A DNA stretch of 64,000 nucleotides from assembly GCF_020404745.1 (NCBI RefSeq), contig NZ_JAIZAP010000012.1:62001-126000 (forward strand), written 5' to 3'. Under the pieces are notes generated by a model. That model was not told where the DNA came from. It saw only the letters and a program-made list of their open reading frames with translations, and did no database searches. Origin of the DNA: Aquibacillus saliphilus (GTDB taxonomy: Bacteria > Bacillota > Bacilli > Bacillales > Amphibacillaceae). Both the position numbers and the translations under genes were made by a program. How positions within the stretch are numbered: position 1 is the first letter of the stretch; every line of letters starts with the position of its first letter. Below, one piece after another: positions 36,015 through 44,267 of the stretch.

Positions 36015-37562
36015 GTGTCATCAACATTTCATGGCTTAGAGGTTGCAAAAAGAGCACTTAGTACCCAACAGGCTGCCCTTTATACAACATCACATAATAT
36101 TTCTAATGCAAATACAGAAGGCTATTCAAGACAACGAGTTAATTTTGAACAGATTTCGACGTTAACAGGTTCGAGGAATACAGAGAGAATTGCTTCGCAA
36201 ATTGGTAGTGGTGTCCAGGCCGGCTCAATTGAACGGATCCGGGACAAATTTCTTGATGTCCAATTTCGAAACGAAAACAGTAAAGTTGGCTATTATGAAT
36301 CAAAGGCTAATGCGATGGATCAAATGGAATCAATCATGAATGAACCATCAGAATCCGGATTAGCGAACTCGATGGACCAATTTTGGCAAGCGCTACAGGA
36401 CCTATCGGTAAACCCAGAGGATTCTGGTGCACGTTCAGTTGTAAGTCAACGGGGGATGGCAGTAGCTGAAACATTTAACTACTTATCAAAATCTCTTAAC
36501 GGAGTCCGTGGCGATTTGAAAAATCAAACAGATGTCACCACTAAAGAGCTAAATTCAATTACCAATCAAATCAATAATTTAAACAATCAAATTGGTGAGA
36601 TAGAACCGCATGGTCATGTGCCAAACGATTTATATGATGAACGTGATCGGTTAGTAGATAGACTGTCAACGATTGCCGATGTCAGTGTTACTTATGAAAA
36701 AAGTAGCGGTCAACCAAGTGAGATTGCGATGGGAAAAGCAACGATTACCCTAAATGGTAGTGGTGATGAAAATGGCATTACCTTAGTCGATGGTGCGGAA
36801 GGCTCTGTTAACCATCTGCATGTTAGCTATGATGATGATAATAATGTCGACAACCTTACTTTTTACAATCCAAGTGAATTAAATGAAGGGCAAGACCCTG
36901 CCACTGTTGCTGATGCGCAAACAGTTACCGGGAATTCATTTGGTTCTAACGGGGAATTAAAAGGATTAATTGAAATGAATGGGTACGTTGTTAGTGATAC
37001 CGAGGTTGGCGGGTTTTATAATCAAATGCTAGATGGTTTAGATGAAATGGCTTCAGCATTTGTAAGTGAGTTTAATGAGATTCATCGCAGTGGTGCAAAT
37101 TTAGTCGATGAAGAGAGTTATGACTTTTTTGAAATTAATCCAGATGGACGAGCAGCCGCAACAATCGGAGTTACTGACGACATTAAAAATGATAAAGATA
37201 AAATCGCAGCAAGTGCTAATGGCGACAGTGGGGATGGCTCAAACGCTGTACTGCTAGCAGAAGCGATGAACAATAAAGATGTAGACTTAGGGAATAAAAC
37301 ATCGGTCAAAAGCTATTACGAATCAATGATTGGTGAAATCGGAGTTATTTCTCAAGAAGCATCACGGATGGCTAACAATGCTGGAGTTCTCCGCCAGCAG
37401 GTCGAAGAAAACAGATCATCGGTTAGTGCTGTATCACTCGATGAGGAAATGACTAACATGATTAAATTCCAACATGCCTATAATGCGTCAGCGCGTAATA
37501 TGACGACGGTAGACGAAATGCTCGATCGAATCATTAATAACATGGGATTAGTAGGAAGGTAG
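36015..37562 (+). CDS. flgK: Flagellar hook-associated protein 1 FlgK
   Basis: Structural protein of 515 residues at the hook-filament junction. N-terminal D0 (FHGLEVAKRALSTQQAALYT, NISNANTEGYSRQRVNF) and C-terminal D0 (DEEMTNMIKFQHAYNASARN, MTTVDEMLDRIINNMG) are both conserved. GTG start after AAGGAGGTAACG; the neighbouring ATG (36013) is out of frame. Export chaperone FlgN is the gene upstream. Confidence 0.96.
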   Translation: MSSTFHGLEVAKRALSTQQAALYTTSHNISNANTEGYSRQRVNFEQISTLTGSRNTERIASQIGSGVQAGSIERIRDKFLDVQFRNENSKVGYYESKANAMDQMESIMNEPSESGLANSMDQFWQALQDLSVNPEDSGARSVVSQRGMAVAETFNYLSKSLNGVRGDLKNQTDVTTKELNSITNQINNLNNQIGEIEPHGHVPNDLYDERDRLVDRLSTIADVSVTYEKSSGQPSEIAMGKATITLNGSGDENGITLVDGAEGSVNHLHVSYDDDNNVDNLTFYNPSELNEGQDPATVADAQTVTGNSFGSNGELKGLIEMNGYVVSDTEVGGFYNQMLDGLDEMASAFVSEFNEIHRSGANLVDEESYDFFEINPDGRAAATIGVTDDIKNDKDKIAASANGDSGDGSNAVLLAEAMNNKDVDLGNKTSVKSYYESMIGEIGVISQEASRMANNAGVLRQQVEENRSSVSAVSLDEEMTNMIKFQHAYNASARNMTTVDEMLDRIINNMGLVGR

Positions 37563-37572
37563 GTGACTAGCA

Positions 37573-38460
37573 ATGCGTGTAACACAAAGTATGTTATCAA
37601 ACAATATGTTGCGTAATCTAAGTAATAGTTACAATAACCTAGATAAATACATGGACCAGCTTTCAACAGGAAAAAAAATCAATAAACCATCCGATGATCC
37701 AGTTGTTGCAATGAAAGGTATGAACTACCGCTCGCAAGTAGGAAACGTAGAACAGTATCAACGAAATATTAATGAAGTGCATACCTGGATGGATAACTCG
37801 GATGCTTCTTTAGATGAAGCAACACAAGCCCTGCAACGTCTTCGTGAGTTGTCAGTTCAAGCAAGTAACGGCACATATGAAGATGGCCAACGAAAAAATA
37901 TCGCCGAAGAAGTTGATCAACTGAAAGATCATTTAGTTGAGATTGCAAATACAAAAGTCAATGATAAGTATATTTTTAATGGTACCAGCACGACTGAGAA
38001 ACCAGTCACTGTTGACGGTGACGGTATCGTTACAAATGTATCTGAAAATGAACAAGCTGTGAATATTGAAGTAACTAGTGGAACCAAACTTCAAACGAAT
38101 ATCAATCCGACCAATGTGTTTGGAGAACAACTGTTTAACGATATTGAGGCTTTTTCAGCAGCACTAAAATCAGGTACTGCCGATGAAGAGTTAAATTCTT
38201 TTATAACTGATATTGATGCAAATATTGATAATGTTGTTAACGAACGGGCGGACTTAGGTGCAAGAATGAACAGATTAGAGTTAATCGAAGACCGACTTGA
38301 AACTCAGGGCATCTCGGCGACTAGGATGATGTCTAATAATGAAGATGCTAATTTGGAAGAGGTTATCATTAAGTTGACCTCACAAGAAAGTGTTCATCGT
38401 GCAGCTCTAAGTTCTGGTTCAAGAGTAATTCAACCAACATTGCTAGATTTCTTAAGATAA
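37573..38460 (+). CDS. flgL: Flagellar hook-associated protein 3 FlgL
   Basis: Structural protein of 295 residues. N-terminal MRVTQSMLSNNMLRNLSNSY, DQLSTGKKINKPSDDPVVAM and C-terminal helical D0 are typical of FlgL. Sits between FlgK and the filament. Gap of 10 nt from flgK, so cotranscribed. Confidence 0.96.
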   Translation: MRVTQSMLSNNMLRNLSNSYNNLDKYMDQLSTGKKINKPSDDPVVAMKGMNYRSQVGNVEQYQRNINEVHTWMDNSDASLDEATQALQRLRELSVQASNGTYEDGQRKNIAEEVDQLKDHLVEIANTKVNDKYIFNGTSTTEKPVTVDGDGIVTNVSENEQAVNIEVTSGTKLQTNINPTNVFGEQLFNDIEAFSAALKSGTADEELNSFITDIDANIDNVVNERADLGARMNRLELIEDRLETQGISATRMMSNNEDANLEEVIIKLTSQESVHRAALSSGSRVIQPTLLDFLR

Positions 38461-38470
38461 TAATTTTAGC

Positions 38471-38501
38471 GCTTGTCACGATTGTTTGTGGCAAGCTTTT
38501 T
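38471..38501 (+). terminator. Terminator-like hairpin after flgL
   Basis: Stem gcttgtcac/gtggcaagc (one G-T pair) followed by ttttt. It would weaken transcription into yviE-fliW-csrA. Confidence 0.75.
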
Positions 38502-38533
38502 GCTAGGTAAGAAAATGATGAGGAGGAATATCG

Positions 38534-39124
38534 ATGCAGCTGCCGCAAATAAGAATTCAATCACAAAATGCACAAATCCAAATCAATCAAACTGCTGGAA
38601 CCCAAACAATCCAGCAGCCTCAAGCGACTCAGTTAATTCAACAGCCAAAAGCAGAGCTTTCAATAAATCGCCTCCCATCAAAATTATCGATTGACCAAAC
38701 ACAAGCATGGGCAGACATGGACCTGAAATCTGTTTCTAGGCGGATAGCCGAAGCTGCTCAAAATGGTAAACAGGCAGCTTACCAAGGAACGGCGCGTAGA
38801 GTCAGGCAAGGCGCTGAGCTAATGAAAATTGAAAACGGCGGCAATCCTATCTCTAGACAAGCACAACAAAATAGCCAGGGTGCGCCTAAACAATTCAACA
38901 TTGGTTGGATTCCGTCCGCTGGTTCGGTGAAAATTGATTACCAGCCATCACAAGTTGATATACGAGTAACACCAAGAAAACCAATCATTAATACGCAAGC
39001 ACAAAAACCAATAACAAACTATCAACCTGGTGCAGTCGACGTGAGTTTGCAACAGAAGAATCAATTGGAGATAGATTTTGTAAATCTAAAGCATCATGGA
39101 ATAAATTTTGAAATGACACTATAG
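38534..39124 (+). CDS. yviE: YviE family protein (DUF6470)
   Basis: Protein of 196 residues, Gln-rich at the N-terminus (PQIRIQSQNAQIQINQTAGT), with the family text KLSIDQTQAWADMDLKS near residue 55. Conserved neighbour of fliW-csrA in Bacillus. Function unknown. AGGAGG site before the ATG. Confidence 0.85.
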   Translation: MQLPQIRIQSQNAQIQINQTAGTQTIQQPQATQLIQQPKAELSINRLPSKLSIDQTQAWADMDLKSVSRRIAEAAQNGKQAAYQGTARRVRQGAELMKIENGGNPISRQAQQNSQGAPKQFNIGWIPSAGSVKIDYQPSQVDIRVTPRKPIINTQAQKPITNYQPGAVDVSLQQKNQLEIDFVNLKHHGINFEMTL

Positions 39125-39138
39125 AAAGGGTTGAACCT

Positions 39139-39591
39139 ATGCAAATAGATACGAAATATTTTGGTGAGATTAACATGAATGATCAAGATGTAATCAAGTT
39201 CCCACAAGGAGTGCCAGGTTTTATCGATGAGAAAGAGTTTGTTTTGTTACCTCTAGAAGACAATCCTGTCTTTCAAGTCCTGCAATCAACAGTAGAATCA
39301 GAACTAGCTTTTATCGTGGTTAATCCATTCTTATTTGTCACTGACTATGAGTTTGATATAGATGATAACACGATGGAATTACTGGATATTCAATCCGAAA
39401 AAGACGTACAGATATTATCAATAGTTTCGCTAAGAGATCCGTTTGAAACTAGTACAGTTAATTTACAAGCGCCAGTTGTTATTAATCAGAAAGAAATGAT
39501 TGGAAAACAATACATTACCAATAACAAGAAATATGCTACTAAAGAAGCTATTTTTTCTCCACAAGTCATCTCGCAGGCGAAGGAGGACTAA
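39139..39591 (+). CDS. fliW: Flagellar assembly factor FliW
   Basis: Protein of 150 residues. Marks: [19 protein letters not shown], and [20 protein letters not shown] near residue 95. FliW binds CsrA and frees flagellin mRNA, or binds flagellin when it accumulates; this partner switch links hag translation to assembly. Followed 2 nt later by csrA. Confidence 0.95.
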   Translation: MQIDTKYFGEINMNDQDVIKFPQGVPGFIDEKEFVLLPLEDNPVFQVLQSTVESELAFIVVNPFLFVTDYEFDIDDNTMELLDIQSEKDVQILSIVSLRDPFETSTVNLQAPVVINQKEMIGKQYITNNKKYATKEAIFSPQVISQAKED

Positions 39592-39593
39592 AC

Positions 39594-39824
39594 ATGTTAG
39601 TACTTACTAGACGGATAAATGAAGCAATTAAAATAGGCGATGATGTAGAAGTGAAAGTGCTAGGGATAGATGGCGACCAAATTAAATTAGGCATCACCGC
39701 TCCAAACAATATCGACATCCACCGGATGGAAGTGTACATAGATATCCAGGAGCAAAACAGCGAAGCAGCAGGGGTTTCGACAGATTTATTACATTTATTA
39801 AAAAATAATACAAAAAAAGATTAA
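39594..39824 (+). CDS. csrA: RNA-binding regulator CsrA
   Basis: Translational repressor of 76 residues. N-terminal [20 protein letters not shown] and the RNA-binding [16 protein letters not shown] are conserved. CsrA represses hag by binding the leader, which contains two matching sites (39908-39943). Cotranscribed with fliW. Confidence 0.96.
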   Translation: MLVLTRRINEAIKIGDDVEVKVLGIDGDQIKLGITAPNNIDIHRMEVYIDIQEQNSEAAGVSTDLLHLLKNNTKKD

Positions 39825-39848
39825 ACAATTCCAAAATTCCTCCGATAT
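39822..39848 (+). promoter_or_regulatory. SigD promoter of hag
   Basis: TAAA at 39822 - 15 nt - TCCGATAT at 39841, one mismatch to consensus. The -35 overlaps the csrA stop. Gives a leader of about 95 nt that contains the CsrA sites. Confidence 0.88.
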
Positions 39849-39907
39849 TATAATTGTAAAGCTAAATGGTACTAAAGGCGGCCGACTTTAGTACATCTAG
39901 TGAAAAA

Positions 39908-39943
39908 CCACAAGGATGTGGGAAAACGAAAATTCAAGGAGGA
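39908..39943 (+). promoter_or_regulatory. CsrA-binding sites in the hag leader
   Basis: BS1: hairpin ccac-aaggat-gtgg (39908-39921), presenting the AGGA core in the loop. BS2: caaggagg (39935-39942) covers the ribosome binding site. Dual-site arrangement resembles the hag leader of B. subtilis. Binding is inferred from motif. Confidence 0.75.
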
Positions 39944-39951
39944 AATATTAA

Positions 39952-41205
39952 ATGAGAATTAATCACAATATTGCAGCGTTAAACACGCATCGACAGTTAG
40001 GTGCAGCACAAAATGCACAACAAAGTTCAATGGAGAAATTATCTTCAGGTCTTCGTATTAATGGAGCGAAAGATGATGCAGCTGGTCTTGCAATTTCAGA
40101 AAAAATGCGCGGTCAAATTCGTGGTCTGGATCAAGCAACAAGTAATGCTCAAGATGCGAATTCATTAATTCAAACTGCTGAGGGTGCACTTAATGAAACA
40201 CATGATATCCTTCAACGTATGCGTGAACTTGCAACTCAATCTGCCAACGATACCAATACTACAAGTGATCGTGGCGAAATTCAAAAAGAAGTTGATCAGT
40301 TATCTCAAGAACTTTCTCGTATCGGTAACACTACTGAATTCAATACACAAAACCTTTTAAGTGGTAATTTTGAAGGTACATTCCAAATCGGAGCTAACGA
40401 AGGTCAAAACATCTCTTTAAATATTAGTGATATGAGAGGCTCTGAACTAGGTATGGCTGGTGATATTACACTTGATCAAACAACAGCTCTAGCAAATATA
40501 ACAGATGGATCTGCTGATGGAACTTACACCGTTGATGGAGCTAATTTATTAGATGAATCTGGCACTATTGTAGCAGCTACAGCTGATAGTGGTGTTACTT
40601 GGACTGGTAATGGTGCGGGTTCATTTCCTGATACAGTAGATGAGATTGTGTTTGATGAAGCAATCACTGAAGGAAATATCACAATTAAGGATAATACAGC
40701 AACTGCAGAAACACAATTCTCAAATACAGGTCTAGAAGCAGGCACATATACCTATGATAGTGCTAATAGTCAATTAAAAGATGGTAATGGTAATGTAGTA
40801 GCTAATGACGCAGATACTGCAGGTACATTTGTAGGCAATGATGGCGCTGCACTTTTCACCCTAAATACAGCGCTGACTGCAGATGCAGAATTTGAAGTAG
40901 GCGGGGTTGACGTTTCTAGTCAAAAAGCAGCTGACTCTGCAATGACTACAATCAATAATGCAATTGAAACAGTTTCTGCTGAACGTTCTAAATTAGGTGC
41001 TGTTCAAAATCGATTAGATCACACTGTTAACAACCTAGGTACATCTTCTGAAAACCTAACTGCTGCGGAATCTCGAATCCGTGATGTAGACATGGCTAAA
41101 GAAATGATGGAACAAACTAAGAATTCAATTCTTGGACAAGCATCACAAGCAATGTTGGCTCAAGCGAACCAATTACCGCAAGGCGTGCTTCAATTACTAC
41201 AATAA
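39952..41205 (+). CDS. hag: Flagellin Hag
   Basis: Filament subunit of 417 residues. The conserved N-terminal D0/D1 (MRINHNIAALNTHRQLGAAQ) and C-terminal D1/D0 (ESRIRDVDMAKEMMEQTKNS, QANQLPQGVLQLLQ) flank an insert. The insert is two related modules of about 55-60 residues starting GTYTVDGANLL (residue 190) and GTYTYDSANSQL (residue 264), so longer than the 304-residue B. subtilis flagellin. SigD promoter and CsrA sites upstream; terminator downstream. Confidence 0.97.
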   Translation: MRINHNIAALNTHRQLGAAQNAQQSSMEKLSSGLRINGAKDDAAGLAISEKMRGQIRGLDQATSNAQDANSLIQTAEGALNETHDILQRMRELATQSANDTNTTSDRGEIQKEVDQLSQELSRIGNTTEFNTQNLLSGNFEGTFQIGANEGQNISLNISDMRGSELGMAGDITLDQTTALANITDGSADGTYTVDGANLLDESGTIVAATADSGVTWTGNGAGSFPDTVDEIVFDEAITEGNITIKDNTATAETQFSNTGLEAGTYTYDSANSQLKDGNGNVVANDADTAGTFVGNDGAALFTLNTALTADAEFEVGGVDVSSQKAADSAMTTINNAIETVSAERSKLGAVQNRLDHTVNNLGTSSENLTAAESRIRDVDMAKEMMEQTKNSILGQASQAMLAQANQLPQGVLQLLQ

Positions 41206-41217
41206 TATAATCATTAG

Positions 41218-41253
41218 AAGAGACTCTGGTTTTTTCCTGGGGTCTCTTTCTTT
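41218..41253 (+). terminator. Intrinsic terminator of hag
   Basis: Stem aagagac/gtctctt with a T-rich loop, then tctttg. Directly after hag stop. Confidence 0.85.
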
Positions 41254-41566
41254 GATTAGGAGACATTTTATTTTGAGAGAGTTTACATTTTATATACGAA
41301 ATGAGCAAAAAATAAAGGTTGAATTATAGAACCATTACGGTGATTCTAGTGAAGAGCATTTAGCAGGGGGCACAATTGCAACTATTAATAGAGCCAAAGA
41401 ATATATAGAAAGAACATTAGATCAATATAATGAAGAAATTCATTAAAAATTAAGGGATGAAAAATATTCATGCTCAAGTAAAAATACAATTTCTGAAATA
41501 TTAATAGATTAAATGAGCTCTGTACATACATATTGGTTAAATTTGAAGAAACTAGGGTGAAGAAAT
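41254..41566. other. Gene-free stretch with degraded frames
   Basis: No intact gene. A broken frame at 41338-41450 reads GGTIATINRAKEYIERTLDQ and then stops; it could be a remnant of an unknown gene or of the lost flagellin copy. AT-rich otherwise. Confidence 0.35.
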
Positions 41567-41714
41567 AATCTAGTCATTTATGAAAGAAATATTCGCATGA
41601 TGACGAAAGAAATGATGGAACAAGCTAATAATTGAATTTTGAGTCAAGTATTATACGCAATGTTTGACTCAAGCCCAACAGCTTCCACAAGGAGCATTAC
41701 AACTTCTGCAGTAA
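41567..41714 (+). pseudogene. Decayed flagellin C-terminal fragment
   Basis: The frame reads NL....ERNIRMMTKEMMEQ, aligned to NLTAAESRIRDVDMAKEMMEQ at the Hag C-terminus, then an in-frame TGA replaces the S of KNSIL. After one inserted T the sequence continues LTQAQQLPQGALQLLQ and TAA, the terminal flagellin motif. So this is the 3' remnant of a second hag copy with one nonsense codon and one frameshift. The 5' part is gone. Confidence 0.85.
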
Positions 41715-41754
41715 CTGTAGGCCGGGCGTCCTATGTATTAATGGATATGAGCAT

Positions 41755-41985
41755 AACTGGGTGAATTGCTGGAGCTTTCTAAAACTCCTTTAACCACAAC
41801 GTAGCTGGAAACGGCAAGCGTGATGGTTCAAAATGAGAAAGATAGATGGATAATCAGCAGCTAACTCATATGAGGAAACTTTGAAGAAGTTTCAACGACC
41901 AGAGAACTACTGTCTAACGGGAATTGTATGACTATGAATCTTATAGGATGTTAGTTTGTTATTATTCGAAGTACCCAGGTCCTTT
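41755..41985 (+). ncRNA. Group I intron-like catalytic core (probably decayed)
   Basis: Core elements in group I order: P element GCTGGAAAC (41804-41812), Q element AATCAGCAGCTAAC (41852-41865), R element TTCAACGACCAGAG (41891-41904), S-like CCAGGTCC (41976-41982). P4 pairing gctg/cagc and P7 pairing gacc/ggtc are possible. Short P6 ctcatatgag follows Q. I could not identify P3, P1 or exact splice sites, and flanks do not form an intact exon pair, so splicing is unlikely. Identified by motif only. Confidence 0.55.
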
Positions 41986-42089
41986 GAAAGCGCCTATCAC
42001 TTCCCAAATTATTTCCCGAATTAAATAGAATATTAATAGATTATTTTCTTATAAAACTTAGTAATTACATACTAATTTGTCGAAATTTG

Positions 42090-42118
42090 TTGTAAATAGG
42101 TACAAACTACGATACTAT
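42090..42118 (+). promoter_or_regulatory. SigA promoter of motAB leader
   Basis: TTGTAA - 17 nt - TACTAT. Surroundings (tgtcgaaa, taggta) resemble the promoter at 44071-44099, suggesting both derive from one leader module. Confidence 0.65.
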
Positions 42119-42160
42119 ATAATAGCTAAAGGTGCCAAAAGACTCATTAATTATTTAATG

Positions 42161-42190
42161 AAACATCATAAAACATCATAAAACATCATA
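42161..42190. repeat. Tandem repeat, three copies of 10 bp
   Basis: AAACATCATA repeated exactly three times between the motA promoter and the riboswitch aptamer. Lies in the transcribed leader. May vary in copy number. Confidence 0.95.
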
Positions 42191-42192
42191 AT

Positions 42193-42307
42193 AATATATG
42201 AAAAAGGCAAACTGTTCGAAAGAATAGGACGCAAAGCCCAAGGGTCTAAGGTGAAATCGTTATCTTTTTACTATTGATCGCCTGGCTACCAATTTTGGAT
42301 TTATATT
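42193..42307 (+). promoter_or_regulatory. Cyclic-di-GMP class I riboswitch before motAB
   Basis: Aptamer core: gaaaaaggcaaac, ctgtt-cgaaa-gaatag hairpin, ggacgcaaagcc, gggtctaagg, and ggctacc. The G20-equivalent is present. P1 can form from aatata/tatatt. An intrinsic terminator follows 16 nt later (42323-42354), so transcription attenuation is likely. Whether c-di-GMP turns motAB on or off cannot be read from sequence. Confidence 0.92.
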
Positions 42308-42322
42308 TACTTTAATCTAGTT

Positions 42323-42354
42323 GGCTATCCCCATTATGTGAGGATGGTTTTTTT
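42323..42354 (+). terminator. Riboswitch expression-platform terminator before motA
   Basis: Stem ggctatcc/ggatggtt (two G-U pairs) followed by seven T. 126 nt before the motA ATG. Confidence 0.85.
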
Positions 42355-42480
42355 GTGTTCTTTTTTAATCTTGAATTAAGTTATACGATCAACCGAAATT
42401 AAGTTTATTAAGTAAAATCTACAAACTTATCATGTTGATTGAACGAAACAGCCAGAAAATAAAAAAGATGAGGTGTAAAC

Positions 42481-43278
42481 ATGGATAAAACATCAGTTAT
42501 TGGATTGCTTTTAGGTTTTATTGCAATCGGTGCAGGAATGGTTATGAAAGGGGTAAGCTTAGCTGCTTTATTCAACCCTGCAGCAATGCTTATTATTTTC
42601 TTTGGAACAGCAGCTACTGTGCTGATAGCTTTTCCTATCAGCACAGTAAAAAAAATCCCGACATTATTTAAAATCATATTTACAGAAGAGAAAAACCAAG
42701 ATTTGAAAGCAGTTATTGATCTATTTACTAATTGGTCAGAACTCGTTCGAAAAGAGGGTATTTTGGCATTAGAAACAAAATTAAATGATATTGATGATAC
42801 ATTTCTAAAGTCTGGTATCGAATTGGCTGTTGATGGACAAACGTCTGATTTTATCCGAGATGTTTTGATTGAAAAAGTCGATGCAATGGAACAAAGACAC
42901 CAAAGAGGCGCTAGAGTATTTACCCAAGCAGGTACATATGCTCCAACGTTAGGCGTACTAGGTGCCGTGGTTGGGCTGGTTGCTGCGCTTGGAAATATGG
43001 AAGATATAGACGCTTTAGGGCATTCCATTTCGGCTGCCTTTATCGCTACTTTATTTGGTATTTTTACTGGTTATGTGTTGTGGCACCCTTTTGCTAATAA
43101 GTTAAAAGAAAAATCTAAAATGGAGGTCCAAATAAAATACGTTATGATTGAAGGTATTTTGTCTGTGGCCAATGGTGAATCACCTATGGTTGTTAAAGAT
43201 AAATTGAGTTCTTACCTTTCTCCTTCTGAACTGCATAAATTAAATCAGCAGCAACAAGAGGTGGGAGATAATGGTTAG
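42481..43278 (+). CDS. motA: Flagellar stator protein MotA
   Basis: Membrane protein of 265 residues with four TM helices (about residues 3-22, 32-50, 150-170, 180-200) and a large cytoplasmic loop with the conserved charged region (RKEGILALETKLNDIDD). AGTYAPTLGVLGAVVGLVAA is the MotA signature. Forms the ion channel with MotB. Expression lies behind a c-di-GMP riboswitch. Overlaps motB by 8 nt. Confidence 0.95.
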   Translation: MDKTSVIGLLLGFIAIGAGMVMKGVSLAALFNPAAMLIIFFGTAATVLIAFPISTVKKIPTLFKIIFTEEKNQDLKAVIDLFTNWSELVRKEGILALETKLNDIDDTFLKSGIELAVDGQTSDFIRDVLIEKVDAMEQRHQRGARVFTQAGTYAPTLGVLGAVVGLVAALGNMEDIDALGHSISAAFIATLFGIFTGYVLWHPFANKLKEKSKMEVQIKYVMIEGILSVANGESPMVVKDKLSSYLSPSELHKLNQQQQEVGDNG

Positions 43279-44020
43279 AAAAAGAAAAAAACATGAAGAT
43301 GACCATATCGATGAATCCTGGTTAATTCCATACGCCGATATATTAACGCTTCTATTAGCTTTATTTATCGTGTTATTTGCTATGAGTGAGATTGACGCTA
43401 CTAAGTATCAAGAGCTTTCTCGAGTTTTTAATAGTGAGTTTAGTGGTGGAGACGGAATCATGGAACAGAGTAATAGTCCTGTAGAGGAAGCTGAACAGTC
43501 AACCGAAGAAGAAAGTGTAGATAAAAGTAAAGAAGAACTTAATCAGTTGGAGGATCTTCAACAAGATATTAATACATATATTCAAAAAAACAAACTGACT
43601 GAAGAATTAGGAACAAAGTTAACAGATGAGGGACTATTAATTTCTATTGAGAATAATGTGTTTTTTGATTCAAGTAGTGCAAAGGTAAAAGGGGAAGGAA
43701 GAGAAATTGCAAATGAAGTTTCAAAGTTTCTATATACTGACCCACCCCATCAGATTGTCGTAAGTGGACATACAGATAATATTCCTATTCACACTAGTGA
43801 GTTTTCCTCTAATTGGGATTTAAGTGTGATGCGAGCAGTAAATTTCATGCGTTTATTATTAAATAACGATAAATTAGAGCCCCAACGATTCAGCGCAAAA
43901 GGATTCGGAGAACATAACCCCATTGCACCAAATAACAATGAGAAGAATAGAGCTAAAAATAGACGCGTAGAAGTGCTTATTCTTCCAAACTATGATATCA
44001 AGACGAGTGAAACTAACTAG
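43271..44020 (+). CDS. motB: Flagellar stator protein MotB
   Basis: Protein of 249 residues. One TM helix with ion-binding Asp at D23 (WLIPYADILTLLLALFIVLF), a plug/linker region, and the C-terminal OmpA-like peptidoglycan-binding domain (VSGHTDNIP, NWDLSVMRAVNFMR, NRRVEVLILP). Coupling ion (H+ or Na+) is not decided by sequence alone. Last gene before the second riboswitch. Confidence 0.95.
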   Translation: MVRKRKKHEDDHIDESWLIPYADILTLLLALFIVLFAMSEIDATKYQELSRVFNSEFSGGDGIMEQSNSPVEEAEQSTEEESVDKSKEELNQLEDLQQDINTYIQKNKLTEELGTKLTDEGLLISIENNVFFDSSSAKVKGEGREIANEVSKFLYTDPPHQIVVSGHTDNIPIHTSEFSSNWDLSVMRAVNFMRLLLNNDKLEPQRFSAKGFGEHNPIAPNNNEKNRAKNRRVEVLILPNYDIKTSETN

Positions 44021-44070
44021 GTGTATTTGTGTCTAAAATTGGAATATTTTTAATTATTTGTCGAAAACTA

Positions 44071-44099
44071 TTGAAACTAGGTATATATTGGGATATTAT
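44071..44099 (+). promoter_or_regulatory. SigA promoter of cheX operon leader
   Basis: TTGAAA (44071) - 17 nt - TATTAT (44094), transcription start about 44106. Similar in context to the motA leader promoter. Confidence 0.7.
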
Positions 44100-44141
44100 A
44101 TAAAATATGAACTGAGACTATAGACTCAGATAACTTAAAAT

Positions 44142-44248
44142 TAAATGAAAAAGGCAAACTATTCTAAAGAGTAGGACGCAAAGCGTTGGGTCTAAAGTAA
44201 GGTGTTTTATTCCTTATCATGATTGCCATGCTACCAAACCTAGATTTA
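44142..44248 (+). promoter_or_regulatory. Cyclic-di-GMP class I riboswitch before cheX-cheA operon
   Basis: Aptamer core: gaaaaaggcaaac, ctatt-ctaaa-gagtag hairpin, ggacgcaaagc, gggtctaaag, ttgccatgctacc. P1 taaat/attta. The tetraloop reads TAAA instead of GAAA. G20-equivalent present. A strong terminator follows (44268-44305). High similarity to the motA aptamer suggests duplication. Confidence 0.92.
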
Positions 44249-44267
44249 TTATTAATTTATTTAATCT

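Noticed and set aside
38473-38694. 73-codon ORF overlapping yviE
   Set aside because: Out of frame with yviE, which has the conserved product and the ribosome binding site; Asn-rich shadow.
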